Positions 17,547-25,069 of a DNA stretch of 64,000 bases are shown here, in pieces. The translations under genes and the position numbers were made by a program. The stretch is from Crocinitomicaceae bacterium. Lineage in GTDB: Bacteria > Bacteroidota > Bacteroidia > Flavobacteriales_D > Crocinitomicaceae. Below the pieces are notes generated by a model. The model saw only the letters and a program-made list of their open reading frames with translations. It was not told the DNA's origin and searched no databases. The DNA lies in contig JAQXBM010000027.1 in the NCBI GenBank assembly GCA_029252405.1, forward strand, positions 20,885 to 84,884, in the 5' to 3' direction. Every line of letters starts with the position of its first letter. The first letter of the stretch is position 1.

Positions 17547-17714
17547 ATGGGAGTCACAACAATGTATGCAGCGAGCATTCGAAAAGCCGTTGCGTCAAAT
17601 GACATCAATCAAATGAAAGCCGTTTTAGAACAGGCGAAAAAGCAGGTACGTGAACAAAAAGATCTTGCAGTAGCCCTTGTGGAATTGCAGGAAGCGATCG
17701 ACCGAATGAAGTAA
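17547..17714 (+). CDS. DUF1843-type small peptide 1
   Basis: The reading frame opens upstream, but the ATG at 17547 (MGVTTMYAASIRKAVAS) is the real start by comparison with its two neighbours, giving 55 residues. It aligns without gaps with the next two peptides: xxxAxxIRKAVASND, then MKAVLEQAK, then a KDLAVALVELQEAI segment. It has no cysteine and no signal peptide, is rich in K, E, Q and A, and is likely two helices. The (G/K/A)-D-(L/I) turn is the feature of DUF1843 peptides. It lies upstream of a radical SAM/SPASM gene, which suggests a modified precursor peptide; function is unknown. Confidence 0.8.
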   Translation: MGVTTMYAASIRKAVASNDINQMKAVLEQAKKQVREQKDLAVALVELQEAIDRMK

Positions 17715-17733
17715 TCACTAAAAACTAACAATT

Positions 17734-17901
17734 ATGGGAGCACATCCACTGCACGCAGCCACCATGCGTGAAGCAATTGCAAGCAATGACCTTGCAAAAA
17801 TGAAAGCCGTTTTAGAACAGGCCAAAGGCACAATTCGAGAACAAGCTGACTTATTAGTTGCGCTTGTTGAACTCGAAGAAGCAATTCAAAAACTCAAGTA
17901 A
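17734..17901 (+). CDS. DUF1843-type small peptide 2
   Basis: This 55-residue ORF has ATG at 17734 and TAA at 17899. It starts MGAHPLHAATMREAIAS and matches peptide 1 in the blocks IASND, KMKAVLEQAK and VALVELEEAI. The turn is ADL instead of KDL. The 19-nt gap from peptide 1 contains the same AACTA..ATG-type leader (CTAAAAACTAACAATTATG), which suggests that the gene was duplicated with its leader. It has no cysteine. It is too short to be found by length-limited ORF calls, but conservation with both neighbours makes it real. Confidence 0.8.
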   Translation: MGAHPLHAATMREAIASNDLAKMKAVLEQAKGTIREQADLLVALVELEEAIQKLK

Positions 17902-17911
17902 ATCAAGAATT

Positions 17912-18082
17912 ATGTCGGGTATTTTACCGTATGGCACAGCCATCAGAAAAGCAATCGCGAGCAGAAATGTTGATCAGATGAAAGCAACGCTTGATCAAAC
18001 GAAACAGTTCGTGAAAGAACAAGGAGACATCGCAGTAGCTCTCGTAGAGCTGCAGGAGGCAATCGAAAAACTTGAAAAGTAA
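17912..18082 (+). CDS. DUF1843-type small peptide 3
   Basis: The ATG at 17912 (MSGILPYGTAIRKAIAS) gives 56 residues. It aligns with peptides 1 and 2 and carries the GDIAVALVELQEAIEKL form of the turn, closest to the GDL motif of DUF1843. It starts 10 nt after peptide 2, and the three ORFs are evenly spaced in one transcript. A hairpin after its stop separates it from the radical SAM gene and may lower expression of the enzyme relative to the peptides. The frame also opens upstream, but the extension only covers peptide 2. Confidence 0.8.
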   Translation: MSGILPYGTAIRKAIASRNVDQMKATLDQTKQFVKEQGDIAVALVELQEAIEKLEK

Positions 18083-18090
18083 TTAACAAC

Positions 18091-18117
18091 AGGGGTGAGC
18101 TCAAGCTTGCCCCTTTT
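18091..18117 (+). terminator. Hairpin between peptides and radical SAM gene (attenuator)
   Basis: A 9-bp stem with two G-U pairs (AGGGGTGAG / CTTGCCCCT, 6-nt loop) is followed by TTTT. Placed between abundant small-peptide genes and their enzyme gene, it probably acts as a leaky terminator or RNA-processing site. The short T run makes full termination unlikely. Confidence 0.55.
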
Positions 18118-18133
18118 CTAACCACACTATTCT

Positions 18134-19582
18134 ATGACTGAATTATCATCAAACCGATATCGAGTTAAGAGCGATTACGAGAAAACCGTTCCTGTTCACG
18201 TTGTTTGGGAAATTACTCTTGCCTGTAATTTGAAATGTACGCACTGTGGATCACGCGCGGGCAAGGTGCGTCCTGGAGAGCTCACGACCGAACAGTGTTT
18301 TGAAATTATTGATCAACTCGAAAAGTTAGGAACGCGCGAAATAACAATTATTGGTGGTGAAGCCTTCTTAAGAAAAGATTGGTTGGACATTATTAGAAGA
18401 ATTGATAAAGCAGGAATAGAATGCTCGATGCAATCCGGAGCTTACAATTTGAATGAAAAGCGCATCCTTCAGGCAAAAGATGCCGGAATAAAGAATATCG
18501 GGATCTCTGTTGATGGTCTTCCTGAAGTGCACAACAAAATTCGGGGGAGAGCAGATTCTTATGATCACGCGATGCGAGGTCTGGATCTTCTGAAAAAGAA
18601 TGGGATTGTCTCAAGTGTAAATACAGTCATCACAAAAGAAAATCAATTTCAACTTGACGAGATGTTGGATGATTTCATTGCTCGCGGAATTAAAAACTGG
18701 CAAATTCAATTGGTCGTGGCCATGGGAAATGCTGTTGAAAACGACAATCACATCATTCAGCCCTACGAATTGATTGATCTTTACGATAGGTTAATCAAAG
18801 TGTATCAACGTGCACTGGCGAATGGAATTCTCATTCAAGCTGGGAACAACATTGGTTACTACGGGCCGTATGAGCACATCTGGCGACAAGGAAAAGAAGC
18901 ACATTGGTCAGGTTGTCAAGCAGGACATACTTCTATCGGAATTGAAGCTGATGGAGTTATCAAAGGTTGTCCATCATTGCCAACAACCGACTATACGGGT
19001 GGAAACATCAAAGAAATGAGCCTGGAAGATATTTGGAACCACAGCGAGCAGATGAAGTTTACACGTCACCGAAATGAAGACGAACTATGGGGTAATTGCA
19101 AAACGTGTTATTATTCTTCCGTATGCATGTCTGGATGTACCTGGACGAGCCACGTTTTATTTGGTAAAAGAGGAAACAATCCATTCTGCCATTACCGCGC
19201 GCTGAAATTGCACGAAGAAGGAAAAATTGAGCACGTTCGTAAAGTACAGGAAGCTGAAGGAAAGCCGTTCGATCATGGTCTGTTCGAAATTGTCATGACA
19301 GATTTCAACGGAAACGTACTGGAGGTTCAGAACCCACTGACCGATACCAACGATACATCCGCTCCAATGCAAGAAGATCTGCGCAAACCAAAAGGACTCG
19401 AGCTTTGTCACGGATGCAAGCAGCATGTTCATCTAGAGACAGAAACGTGCCCTCACTGTGGAGACAATGTTCCCGAGGAAAAAAGACGTCACGAAGAAGG
19501 TATGATCGAGGTGCGCGAAGCATACGAGAAAGTGCTGAATCTTTTGAATAAGGAAAATGTGATGATCGATGAAGGGGGGTGA
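18134..19582 (+). CDS. Radical SAM/SPASM protein with C-terminal zinc ribbon (peptide maturase candidate)
   Basis: The 482-residue enzyme has the radical SAM cluster CNLKCTHC (Cys31, 35, 38) and a TIM-barrel core with IIGGEAFLRKDW. Its SPASM region has Cys261, 279, 322, 325, 331, 335 and 352, enough for two auxiliary Fe-S clusters. A C-terminal CHGC...CPHC ribbon (425, 428, 439, 442) is an unusual addition that probably binds zinc. SPASM enzymes usually modify ribosomal peptides. It follows three DUF1843 peptides; I recall that maturases linked to peptides with a GDL motif exist, and the peptides here have such a turn. The methyltransferase gene overlaps its end by 14 nt. Confidence 0.85.
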   Translation: MTELSSNRYRVKSDYEKTVPVHVVWEITLACNLKCTHCGSRAGKVRPGELTTEQCFEIIDQLEKLGTREITIIGGEAFLRKDWLDIIRRIDKAGIECSMQSGAYNLNEKRILQAKDAGIKNIGISVDGLPEVHNKIRGRADSYDHAMRGLDLLKKNGIVSSVNTVITKENQFQLDEMLDDFIARGIKNWQIQLVVAMGNAVENDNHIIQPYELIDLYDRLIKVYQRALANGILIQAGNNIGYYGPYEHIWRQGKEAHWSGCQAGHTSIGIEADGVIKGCPSLPTTDYTGGNIKEMSLEDIWNHSEQMKFTRHRNEDELWGNCKTCYYSSVCMSGCTWTSHVLFGKRGNNPFCHYRALKLHEEGKIEHVRKVQEAEGKPFDHGLFEIVMTDFNGNVLEVQNPLTDTNDTSAPMQEDLRKPKGLELCHGCKQHVHLETETCPHCGDNVPEEKRRHEEGMIEVREAYEKVLNLLNKENVMIDEGG

Positions 19583-20132
19583 AAAAGTAGAGGGTATTAT
19601 TCAGACAATTGAGGATAATATGGACTTAGGAGAGATTAGCGTTCGGCACGGAATCCACTCATTTAAGTACGGTACTTCTGAGTTTTTGAAGGAAATTTTT
19701 GAGCTTGTAAACCCCAGTACCGATGATGTTTTTTATGATTTGGGCAGCGGCTATGGAATCGTGTTATTCTATGGTGCTGAACATTATCCTGAAGCACAAT
19801 TCAAAGGAATAGAAATTCTCGATGAGCGTTTTGATATGAGCGCATCATTGCTGGAAGAAAATGGACTGAAGAACATTGAACTCTTCAATGAGGACATGTT
19901 TGACTGTGATTTTTCAGACGGGACCATCTTTTATATTTACAATCCTCTTTATGCAGAGTTTTATCCGAAATTGCTGCAACGCCTTTGCGAAGTGCAAAAG
20001 AAACATCCAATTACAGTAATTGCAGAATCCAGATGCAGGGTTTTCGACGAAACGGATTGGTTAATTAAATACGATGCAATTTCTATTGATGTGGTTCGAC
20101 AAATTCACTTCTACCGAAGCCAGTCCGCTTAA
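19569..20132 (+). CDS. Class I SAM-dependent methyltransferase
   Basis: The 187-residue protein has SAM motif I, YDLGSGYG (residues 56-63), an acidic residue at the end of the second strand (GIEILDE, about 80-86), and an NPLY segment at 125-128, which resembles the (D/N)PP(Y/F) motif of N-methyltransferases. The surrounding pattern is similar to DOT1-like lysine methyltransferase folds. Its ATG lies inside the last codons of the radical SAM gene, so the two are translationally coupled and probably act on the same substrate. It converges with the transglycosylase gene by a 4-nt overlap. Confidence 0.85.
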   Translation: MKGGEKVEGIIQTIEDNMDLGEISVRHGIHSFKYGTSEFLKEIFELVNPSTDDVFYDLGSGYGIVLFYGAEHYPEAQFKGIEILDERFDMSASLLEENGLKNIELFNEDMFDCDFSDGTIFYIYNPLYAEFYPKLLQRLCEVQKKHPITVIAESRCRVFDETDWLIKYDAISIDVVRQIHFYRSQSA

Positions 20133-21076
20133 TCTTCCACAGAGCAACGTAAGATATAGTCACACTCTGCATGAACCATCTCATCTAAAATCAATTGTGA
20201 GGCAAGTGCCAGCTGAGTATAATTCTGAGAATTGTTCCCAAATTGCGCCGCACTGTTCACCCACATTGCTTGAATCAGGCTTTGTCCTCCCTTTTCTGGA
20301 TTGATTTTATTGACTACCGCCGCCACATTCATCGATCCAGCGTGATATACGTGCAATACGAATAATCGGAACCACAAATCATTCTCATTGAATTCTAAAT
20401 TGTGTGCGTTCAAAATGCGCTTTGCCTCAGGAATACAGACACGGCTAATCAATCGCGATGCTCCGTAAGCGCTTCTATCAAAATCACTGCGCTCGTCCTT
20501 GTAACGATTAACGGTCAAACCTTGTGCTCTCGCGACTCTCGGCATCAATTGAAATGGACCGTAGGCTCCCGATCGAGATTTCTTAAGCTGTCCAGGACTC
20601 TCAATCAACAAAATGGCTTGTGCATACCAAGGATCCACGTTGTAACGTTCGAAAGCTTCAACGCCCAATTGCAAATCAGGGTAGACCACTTGAAACTTAT
20701 AGAAATCATTTTTTCCGGTCGTGACGAAGATTCGTGCTTCTTCATCCAAAGAAAGCATGGTGCGAATGCTATCACGGTAAGCACCCTTTTCATCATCTGA
20801 TTGTGCGTTCCAATCTCTCAAACTCATTCTAGCGACAATATTTCTTGTCGCAGCTACATTGATCAAACACGAGTCTGGTGACAACTGCATGATTTGTTTC
20901 CAAAATTTTGGCTGCGCTAAATCTGCCCATCCTTCAGAATAAAGAACCGAAGCACTCAAAATCGTATTCTGAGTCATGCCTTTTTTGACCTCAATTTTCT
21001 CTTCGTCCCACGAATTGGAAGGTTGAGAAAAAGCTAAAAATGGTGTAAAAGAGAGGAGAAAAAGGAGATAACGCAT
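20129..21076 (-). CDS. Lytic transglycosylase SLT-domain protein
   Basis: The ORF is open to 21148, but the ATG at 21076 starts directly on a signal peptide (MRYLLFLLSFTPFLAFSQ), giving 315 residues. The C-terminal half carries a Slt-like domain: AILLIESPGQ has the expected catalytic Glu, then SGAYGPFQLMPRVARAQGL, the Slt GxxGxxQ..P pattern with Ala/Pro variation. Such enzymes cleave the glycan strands of peptidoglycan. The N-terminal half has no named domain. The gene converges on the methyltransferase gene. Confidence 0.8.
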   Translation of the reverse strand: MRYLLFLLSFTPFLAFSQPSNSWDEEKIEVKKGMTQNTILSASVLYSEGWADLAQPKFWKQIMQLSPDSCLINVAATRNIVARMSLRDWNAQSDDEKGAYRDSIRTMLSLDEEARIFVTTGKNDFYKFQVVYPDLQLGVEAFERYNVDPWYAQAILLIESPGQLKKSRSGAYGPFQLMPRVARAQGLTVNRYKDERSDFDRSAYGASRLISRVCIPEAKRILNAHNLEFNENDLWFRLFVLHVYHAGSMNVAAVVNKINPEKGGQSLIQAMWVNSAAQFGNNSQNYTQLALASQLILDEMVHAECDYILRCSVED

Positions 21077-21190
21077 AAATTGGTATTGAAGTTGTACTAT
21101 AAAAATAACGTGTTTAGGTGTGCGTTTGTTACGTTTTTCTGTTAACAATGCACAACGCTTCGTTAAAAATGAATTATTTTGTACTCGAAG

Positions 21191-21433
21191 ATGAAGATTT
21201 TAAGAGCGATTGTTGGGTTTCCTGTGATTTTTTTGGTAAAAATATACCAATGGATTATTAGCCCGATTCTTCCTCAATCATGCAGATATTCACCGACGTG
21301 TTCAAATTACATGATTGAAGCGGTGAAAGTTTGGGGGCCGTTTAAAGGCACTTGGCTCGGATTAAAACGTATCGGCTCATGTCACCCTTGGGGTGGAGAT
21401 GGCTACGACCCAGTTCCCAAACGCGAAAAGTAA
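21191..21433 (+). CDS. yidD: Membrane protein insertion efficiency factor YidD
   Basis: YidD assists the YidC insertase at the inner membrane. The 80-residue protein has the family signature [26 protein letters not shown] and [12 protein letters not shown], with the conserved Cys pair in CRYSPTC. The frame opens at a TTG (21179), but the ATG at 21191 is the standard start ([11 protein letters not shown]). The next gene follows after 4 nt. Confidence 0.93.
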   Translation: MKILRAIVGFPVIFLVKIYQWIISPILPQSCRYSPTCSNYMIEAVKVWGPFKGTWLGLKRIGSCHPWGGDGYDPVPKREK

Positions 21434-21437
21434 ATAA

Positions 21438-23726
21438 ATGAAACAGTTAATACTCCTAATAATACTCCTCATCTCTGCTGGGACAGGATTTTCACAATCC
21501 CATCGAGCGGGCAGCCCCATTTACATGAATGATTTCGTCATCAACGAAACTTCTGAGAAAGGAAGTTTGGCGTGGTTTTATCCGCGACATACTCCCAAAA
21601 CTGCTCAGCAATTGGAAAAAGTGGAGTTCGGGATCTCCTTACCTAAAACTGTTATGGAAAAGGTCAATGCCTTTCTCTCTGCCGAAGGAGTAACCGATAT
21701 GGGATTGAATCCATTTGATAGAAATGATATTGACATCGAAGCAACGTTCACGCACAACGGTAAAATTGTCAAACGAAACGAAGCATTTTACTTCACGGAA
21801 TTTAGACGCGACCTTGGAAACAATCGCTGGTGGCAAGATACCACTTCATACAATTTTCGAATTAGGCATGCGCCCGAATTTACGGGTGAGTACAAGGTTG
21901 ATGTAAGAATCGATATTCGGGGATTGGAAACGATTTCTGTCAACTCGGAATTCGTTGTTCAAGCTTCTGACAACCCCGGATTTTTGGAGTCAGGGAAGTA
22001 CAAAAAGCACATGCGTTTTTCTAAAACGAAAGAGACATTCGTTGGTGTTGGACAGGTGATTCCATGGGTGTTTGACAATTCTGGTCAACTCGATGAGGCA
22101 GCAGGTCCAGTAAGTTTTATGGTGATGTACAATTCTTTTCGAAAACTGAAGCAATCGGGAGGGAATTTTACGCGAATGGTCGCAGCGCCTTGGTTTCTGC
22201 AGTTGGAATGGGAGTCCTTAGGGAATTACGAACCAAAAATGGGGCAAGCTTGGGAATTTGACCGAATGAACGACAAGTTGCAAGAACTTGATGTTTACTT
22301 CATTTTTTGTGCGCTGCTGCATTCTCCATTCGAAAGCCACCCTGGAGAAGGAGCTCCGAATCAGGAAATTTCATGGGAGTCATATTGCTACAATCAAATG
22401 GATCTAACGAAATCGGAAACAGCATGTGAACCTGATGTGTTGTGTACGGAACCCGTAGATTTTTTCGACAACGAAGTGGCCTTGAATCATCAGAAGAACT
22501 ACTTCCGATATTTTGTCGCTCGATGGGGCTACAGTACATCCGTCGCTGGCTGGCAGTTGATTAGTGAAACAGATCAATTGCATAACTATCGCGATGAAAG
22601 AGTCGAGGACGGAACGATGATTGATCATTCTGAGAATCGCGCGAAAGTCAATAAGTGGGTGGATGAAATTTCCAGTTTCATGGCTTCGGAATGCGATGAT
22701 CAACACTTGAAGAGTACTTCGCTTATCACTGGAAGAAACTATTCAAGCTACATGTGGGATCCTGCTCTTTTTGAATTGGAACACATCAATTTTGTTGGCC
22801 AGCACGATTATGTATTCGAAATGGAACCTTCGCAGCAGAATGTGCGCAACAGGAACCTATTGAGGCGATACAATTCTGTCAATAACCTCGGGATTGGTTT
22901 GGAGCAGGGAGAAATTACACATCCAAAGTATCAGAAGAACATGTTCATTTACGATGAATTTGGTCATGTTCCCGTTATTCCCAGAGCTTATCCAGAGGAT
23001 AAAGATGACGATCCAGTGGTTGCCTTCAATTCATGCGCTGATTTTTCCTTTAAACAGGACCTGTGGTTCACATTTGCCAGTGGCTGCGCAGTTGCAGGAC
23101 TTGATTGGTGGAATGAGCACGATAGAAACCGACATGCTATGTGGAAACGATATTTCCCTGGAATGAATAAGTTCAAAGAGGATATTGATTTTGAAACGGT
23201 CAATTACACCAAAGTACGCGAAGCCAAAGGTGAGACCTACATCGCTCAGCGTTGGCCACTCAGAAGGAAGGATATTACGCGAAGCAACAACGATTCGTAC
23301 AGAAAGTCGGATTTGTTAGAGGCATACATTCAAGTTGATTCATTGGATCAACAAGGATTTGGTTGGATGATGAATCGATCTTTCCATTGGGGGAATTTGG
23401 TCGATAGCCTTTCGTGTATTTCTGATTTGGCGAAAGGAGAAGGTGAGTTTGCTCGACCTTATTTGTACAATCCAATGGATGACGATGAGGTAGCGAAACC
23501 CATCACAATTGAAGAAAATGAAGCGTTTATTCGTGTTTACAAAGTCAAGCCGAGAACAGAATTTACCATCGATTTTTACGACACTGAATCTGGTGAAATC
23601 ATCAAAACTGTGGAAACGAGATCTTCCTTATTTGGGACACTGAAAATAGTTTCTCCCGAGATGAAACCATCCGAGCGATACGACCTTGCGTTCAAATTCT
23701 ACGACTCAGGATTGGGTTGGCGATAG
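21438..23726 (+). CDS. Secreted glycoside-hydrolase-like protein, DUF5060-like N-terminus
   Basis: This 762-residue protein has a signal peptide (MKQLILLIILLISAGTGFSQ). Residues about 85-170 form a beta-sandwich-like region (IEATFTHNGKIVKRNEAFYFTEF ... FTGEYKVDV), similar to the DUF5060 domain that precedes cellulase-like barrels. A large central domain follows with barrel-like features (MVMYNSFRKLKQ, QLEWESLGNYEP, GWQLISETDQLHNY, INFVGQHDYVFE, MFIYDEFGH). Acidic residues in QLISETD and YDEFG could be catalytic. The C-terminus lacks a clear type IX sorting domain. The GH call is by overall resemblance; the substrate is unknown. It overlaps the next gene's 3' end in convergent orientation. Confidence 0.6.
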   Translation: MKQLILLIILLISAGTGFSQSHRAGSPIYMNDFVINETSEKGSLAWFYPRHTPKTAQQLEKVEFGISLPKTVMEKVNAFLSAEGVTDMGLNPFDRNDIDIEATFTHNGKIVKRNEAFYFTEFRRDLGNNRWWQDTTSYNFRIRHAPEFTGEYKVDVRIDIRGLETISVNSEFVVQASDNPGFLESGKYKKHMRFSKTKETFVGVGQVIPWVFDNSGQLDEAAGPVSFMVMYNSFRKLKQSGGNFTRMVAAPWFLQLEWESLGNYEPKMGQAWEFDRMNDKLQELDVYFIFCALLHSPFESHPGEGAPNQEISWESYCYNQMDLTKSETACEPDVLCTEPVDFFDNEVALNHQKNYFRYFVARWGYSTSVAGWQLISETDQLHNYRDERVEDGTMIDHSENRAKVNKWVDEISSFMASECDDQHLKSTSLITGRNYSSYMWDPALFELEHINFVGQHDYVFEMEPSQQNVRNRNLLRRYNSVNNLGIGLEQGEITHPKYQKNMFIYDEFGHVPVIPRAYPEDKDDDPVVAFNSCADFSFKQDLWFTFASGCAVAGLDWWNEHDRNRHAMWKRYFPGMNKFKEDIDFETVNYTKVREAKGETYIAQRWPLRRKDITRSNNDSYRKSDLLEAYIQVDSLDQQGFGWMMNRSFHWGNLVDSLSCISDLAKGEGEFARPYLYNPMDDDEVAKPITIEENEAFIRVYKVKPRTEFTIDFYDTESGEIIKTVETRSSLFGTLKIVSPEMKPSERYDLAFKFYDSGLGWR

Positions 23727-25069
23727 TAGTCGATTCGTAAGAAACTAAATGGGCTTCCGCCTTTTCTCCACTCATAAATGAAATAGCTGAGCAGTAGGAT
23801 ATACTCAATATTGGTGACCAATCTTGCTTCAAATGAGTGCCAATATCCTGTTAAATAGGAGATGTAGGAGAAGAAAATCAAGAAGCTCCAAACCGTTGCA
23901 AAGGCGTAGTTCGTGAAAAGAGATAAGCCAAGTAGTGGAATTACATACCACGGATGAAGCGTTGCACCCATAATTAGGTAAATGAAAAAGGCGAACAGCA
24001 TCCGTCTCAGCAAGACCTTCCAATCTGGACTATGTTTCCAAAGCGCAATGAAAAGAATGGTAACCATAACTACGAATGACATGATCGGACCAGTAAACGC
24101 GAGAGGATTATAGAAGGTAAAATACTGAACGATTTCGTTGTAATAATCGAACAGGAAAGCGTTGAATCCAAAATCTTGAAAATAGAGCCTGAGGCTGCTG
24201 AGGAAGTGGTAAATGTTTTCTGAGTTCAATTGCGTGAGTCCAAGTCCAATAACTGTCGCGCCAATCACGAAGTACATCAAAAAGGCTTTTTTCCAAGGGA
24301 AATAGCGCAAGAAAAACGGCAGTAAGATCAGGGGAACCAATTTAATCTGAACAGCGAGTGCAAAAATGACCGCTCCCAAAATCAAGCGGGAAGTGAATAG
24401 AAAATACAAAGCGATAAACAGTAAGGACAGCATCACTCCTTCGAAATGAACGTTTCCTGTACATTCGATAATCAACAATGGATTCAAGTAGACCAACCAT
24501 AAGCGTTTTGGATCGACTTTGAAGTGAATTAGGAGTTTACGGAGGTAATAGATCCCTGCCAATTCGGTAAGTACAACTAGCAACTTCATCACGAAGGTAT
24601 TCACCGCAATCGAGTTGGAAAACAAGCTGGGAATGATAAAATAAACTTGATTCACCGGAGGATAACACGAATAGTGCTTTCGCGATAAGTCTGAAATCTC
24701 AGCGTAAACATCAGTCAAGTATTGCTTATCAACCAAATCACTGCGATCAATGAGCTCATTAGGGGTAAAATCGAAGGGATTGATTCCTTGAAAGGTGATT
24801 TTTCCATCCCACAGAAATCGGAAATAATCCTCCGACAAGTTTGGAAGGAAAATCATGGATGCTACTTGTGCACCTAGAGCAATGAAAATAAGGTGTTTGA
24901 AGGAGAAGTAATTCTCGCGTAAGATCAACAGATAGGCAAGAAATGCAAATGAATACGCTGATCCAATGAAGAGTAAATTCTCACGATCAGACTCCCAATT
25001 GACAAGAAAAATGGAACAAATGAAGACCAGGATAATCCCAACTCGCCATATCGCTCCGTAACTTTTCAA
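23699..25069 (-). CDS. Integral membrane glycosyltransferase (GT-C, mannosyltransferase-like)
   Basis: The 456-residue protein has about eleven to twelve membrane helices and a first large loop with the acidic motif LSEDYFRFLWDGK, as in polyprenyl-phosphate-sugar-dependent GT-C enzymes (GT87 and related). Other features are LNPLLIIECTGNVHFEG and a conserved ATLHPWYVIPLLGL segment. The start is a TTG at 25069 directly after the stop of the GT2 gene in the same frame; the next ATG is at about residue 72. It closes an operon of three glycosyltransferases. The DPM-like GT2 two genes upstream could supply its lipid-linked sugar donor. Confidence 0.8.
   Translation of the reverse strand: MKSYGAIWRVGIILVFICSIFLVNWESDRENLLFIGSAYSFAFLAYLLILRENYFSFKHLIFIALGAQVASMIFLPNLSEDYFRFLWDGKITFQGINPFDFTPNELIDRSDLVDKQYLTDVYAEISDLSRKHYSCYPPVNQVYFIIPSLFSNSIAVNTFVMKLLVVLTELAGIYYLRKLLIHFKVDPKRLWLVYLNPLLIIECTGNVHFEGVMLSLLFIALYFLFTSRLILGAVIFALAVQIKLVPLILLPFFLRYFPWKKAFLMYFVIGATVIGLGLTQLNSENIYHFLSSLRLYFQDFGFNAFLFDYYNEIVQYFTFYNPLAFTGPIMSFVVMVTILFIALWKHSPDWKVLLRRMLFAFFIYLIMGATLHPWYVIPLLGLSLFTNYAFATVWSFLIFFSYISYLTGYWHSFEARLVTNIEYILLLSYFIYEWRKGGSPFSFLRIDYYRQPNPES

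Noticed and set aside
20402..20800. 132-aa plus-strand ORF inside the transglycosylase gene
   Set aside because: Antisense to a gene with a signal peptide and the Slt motif; no domain of its own.
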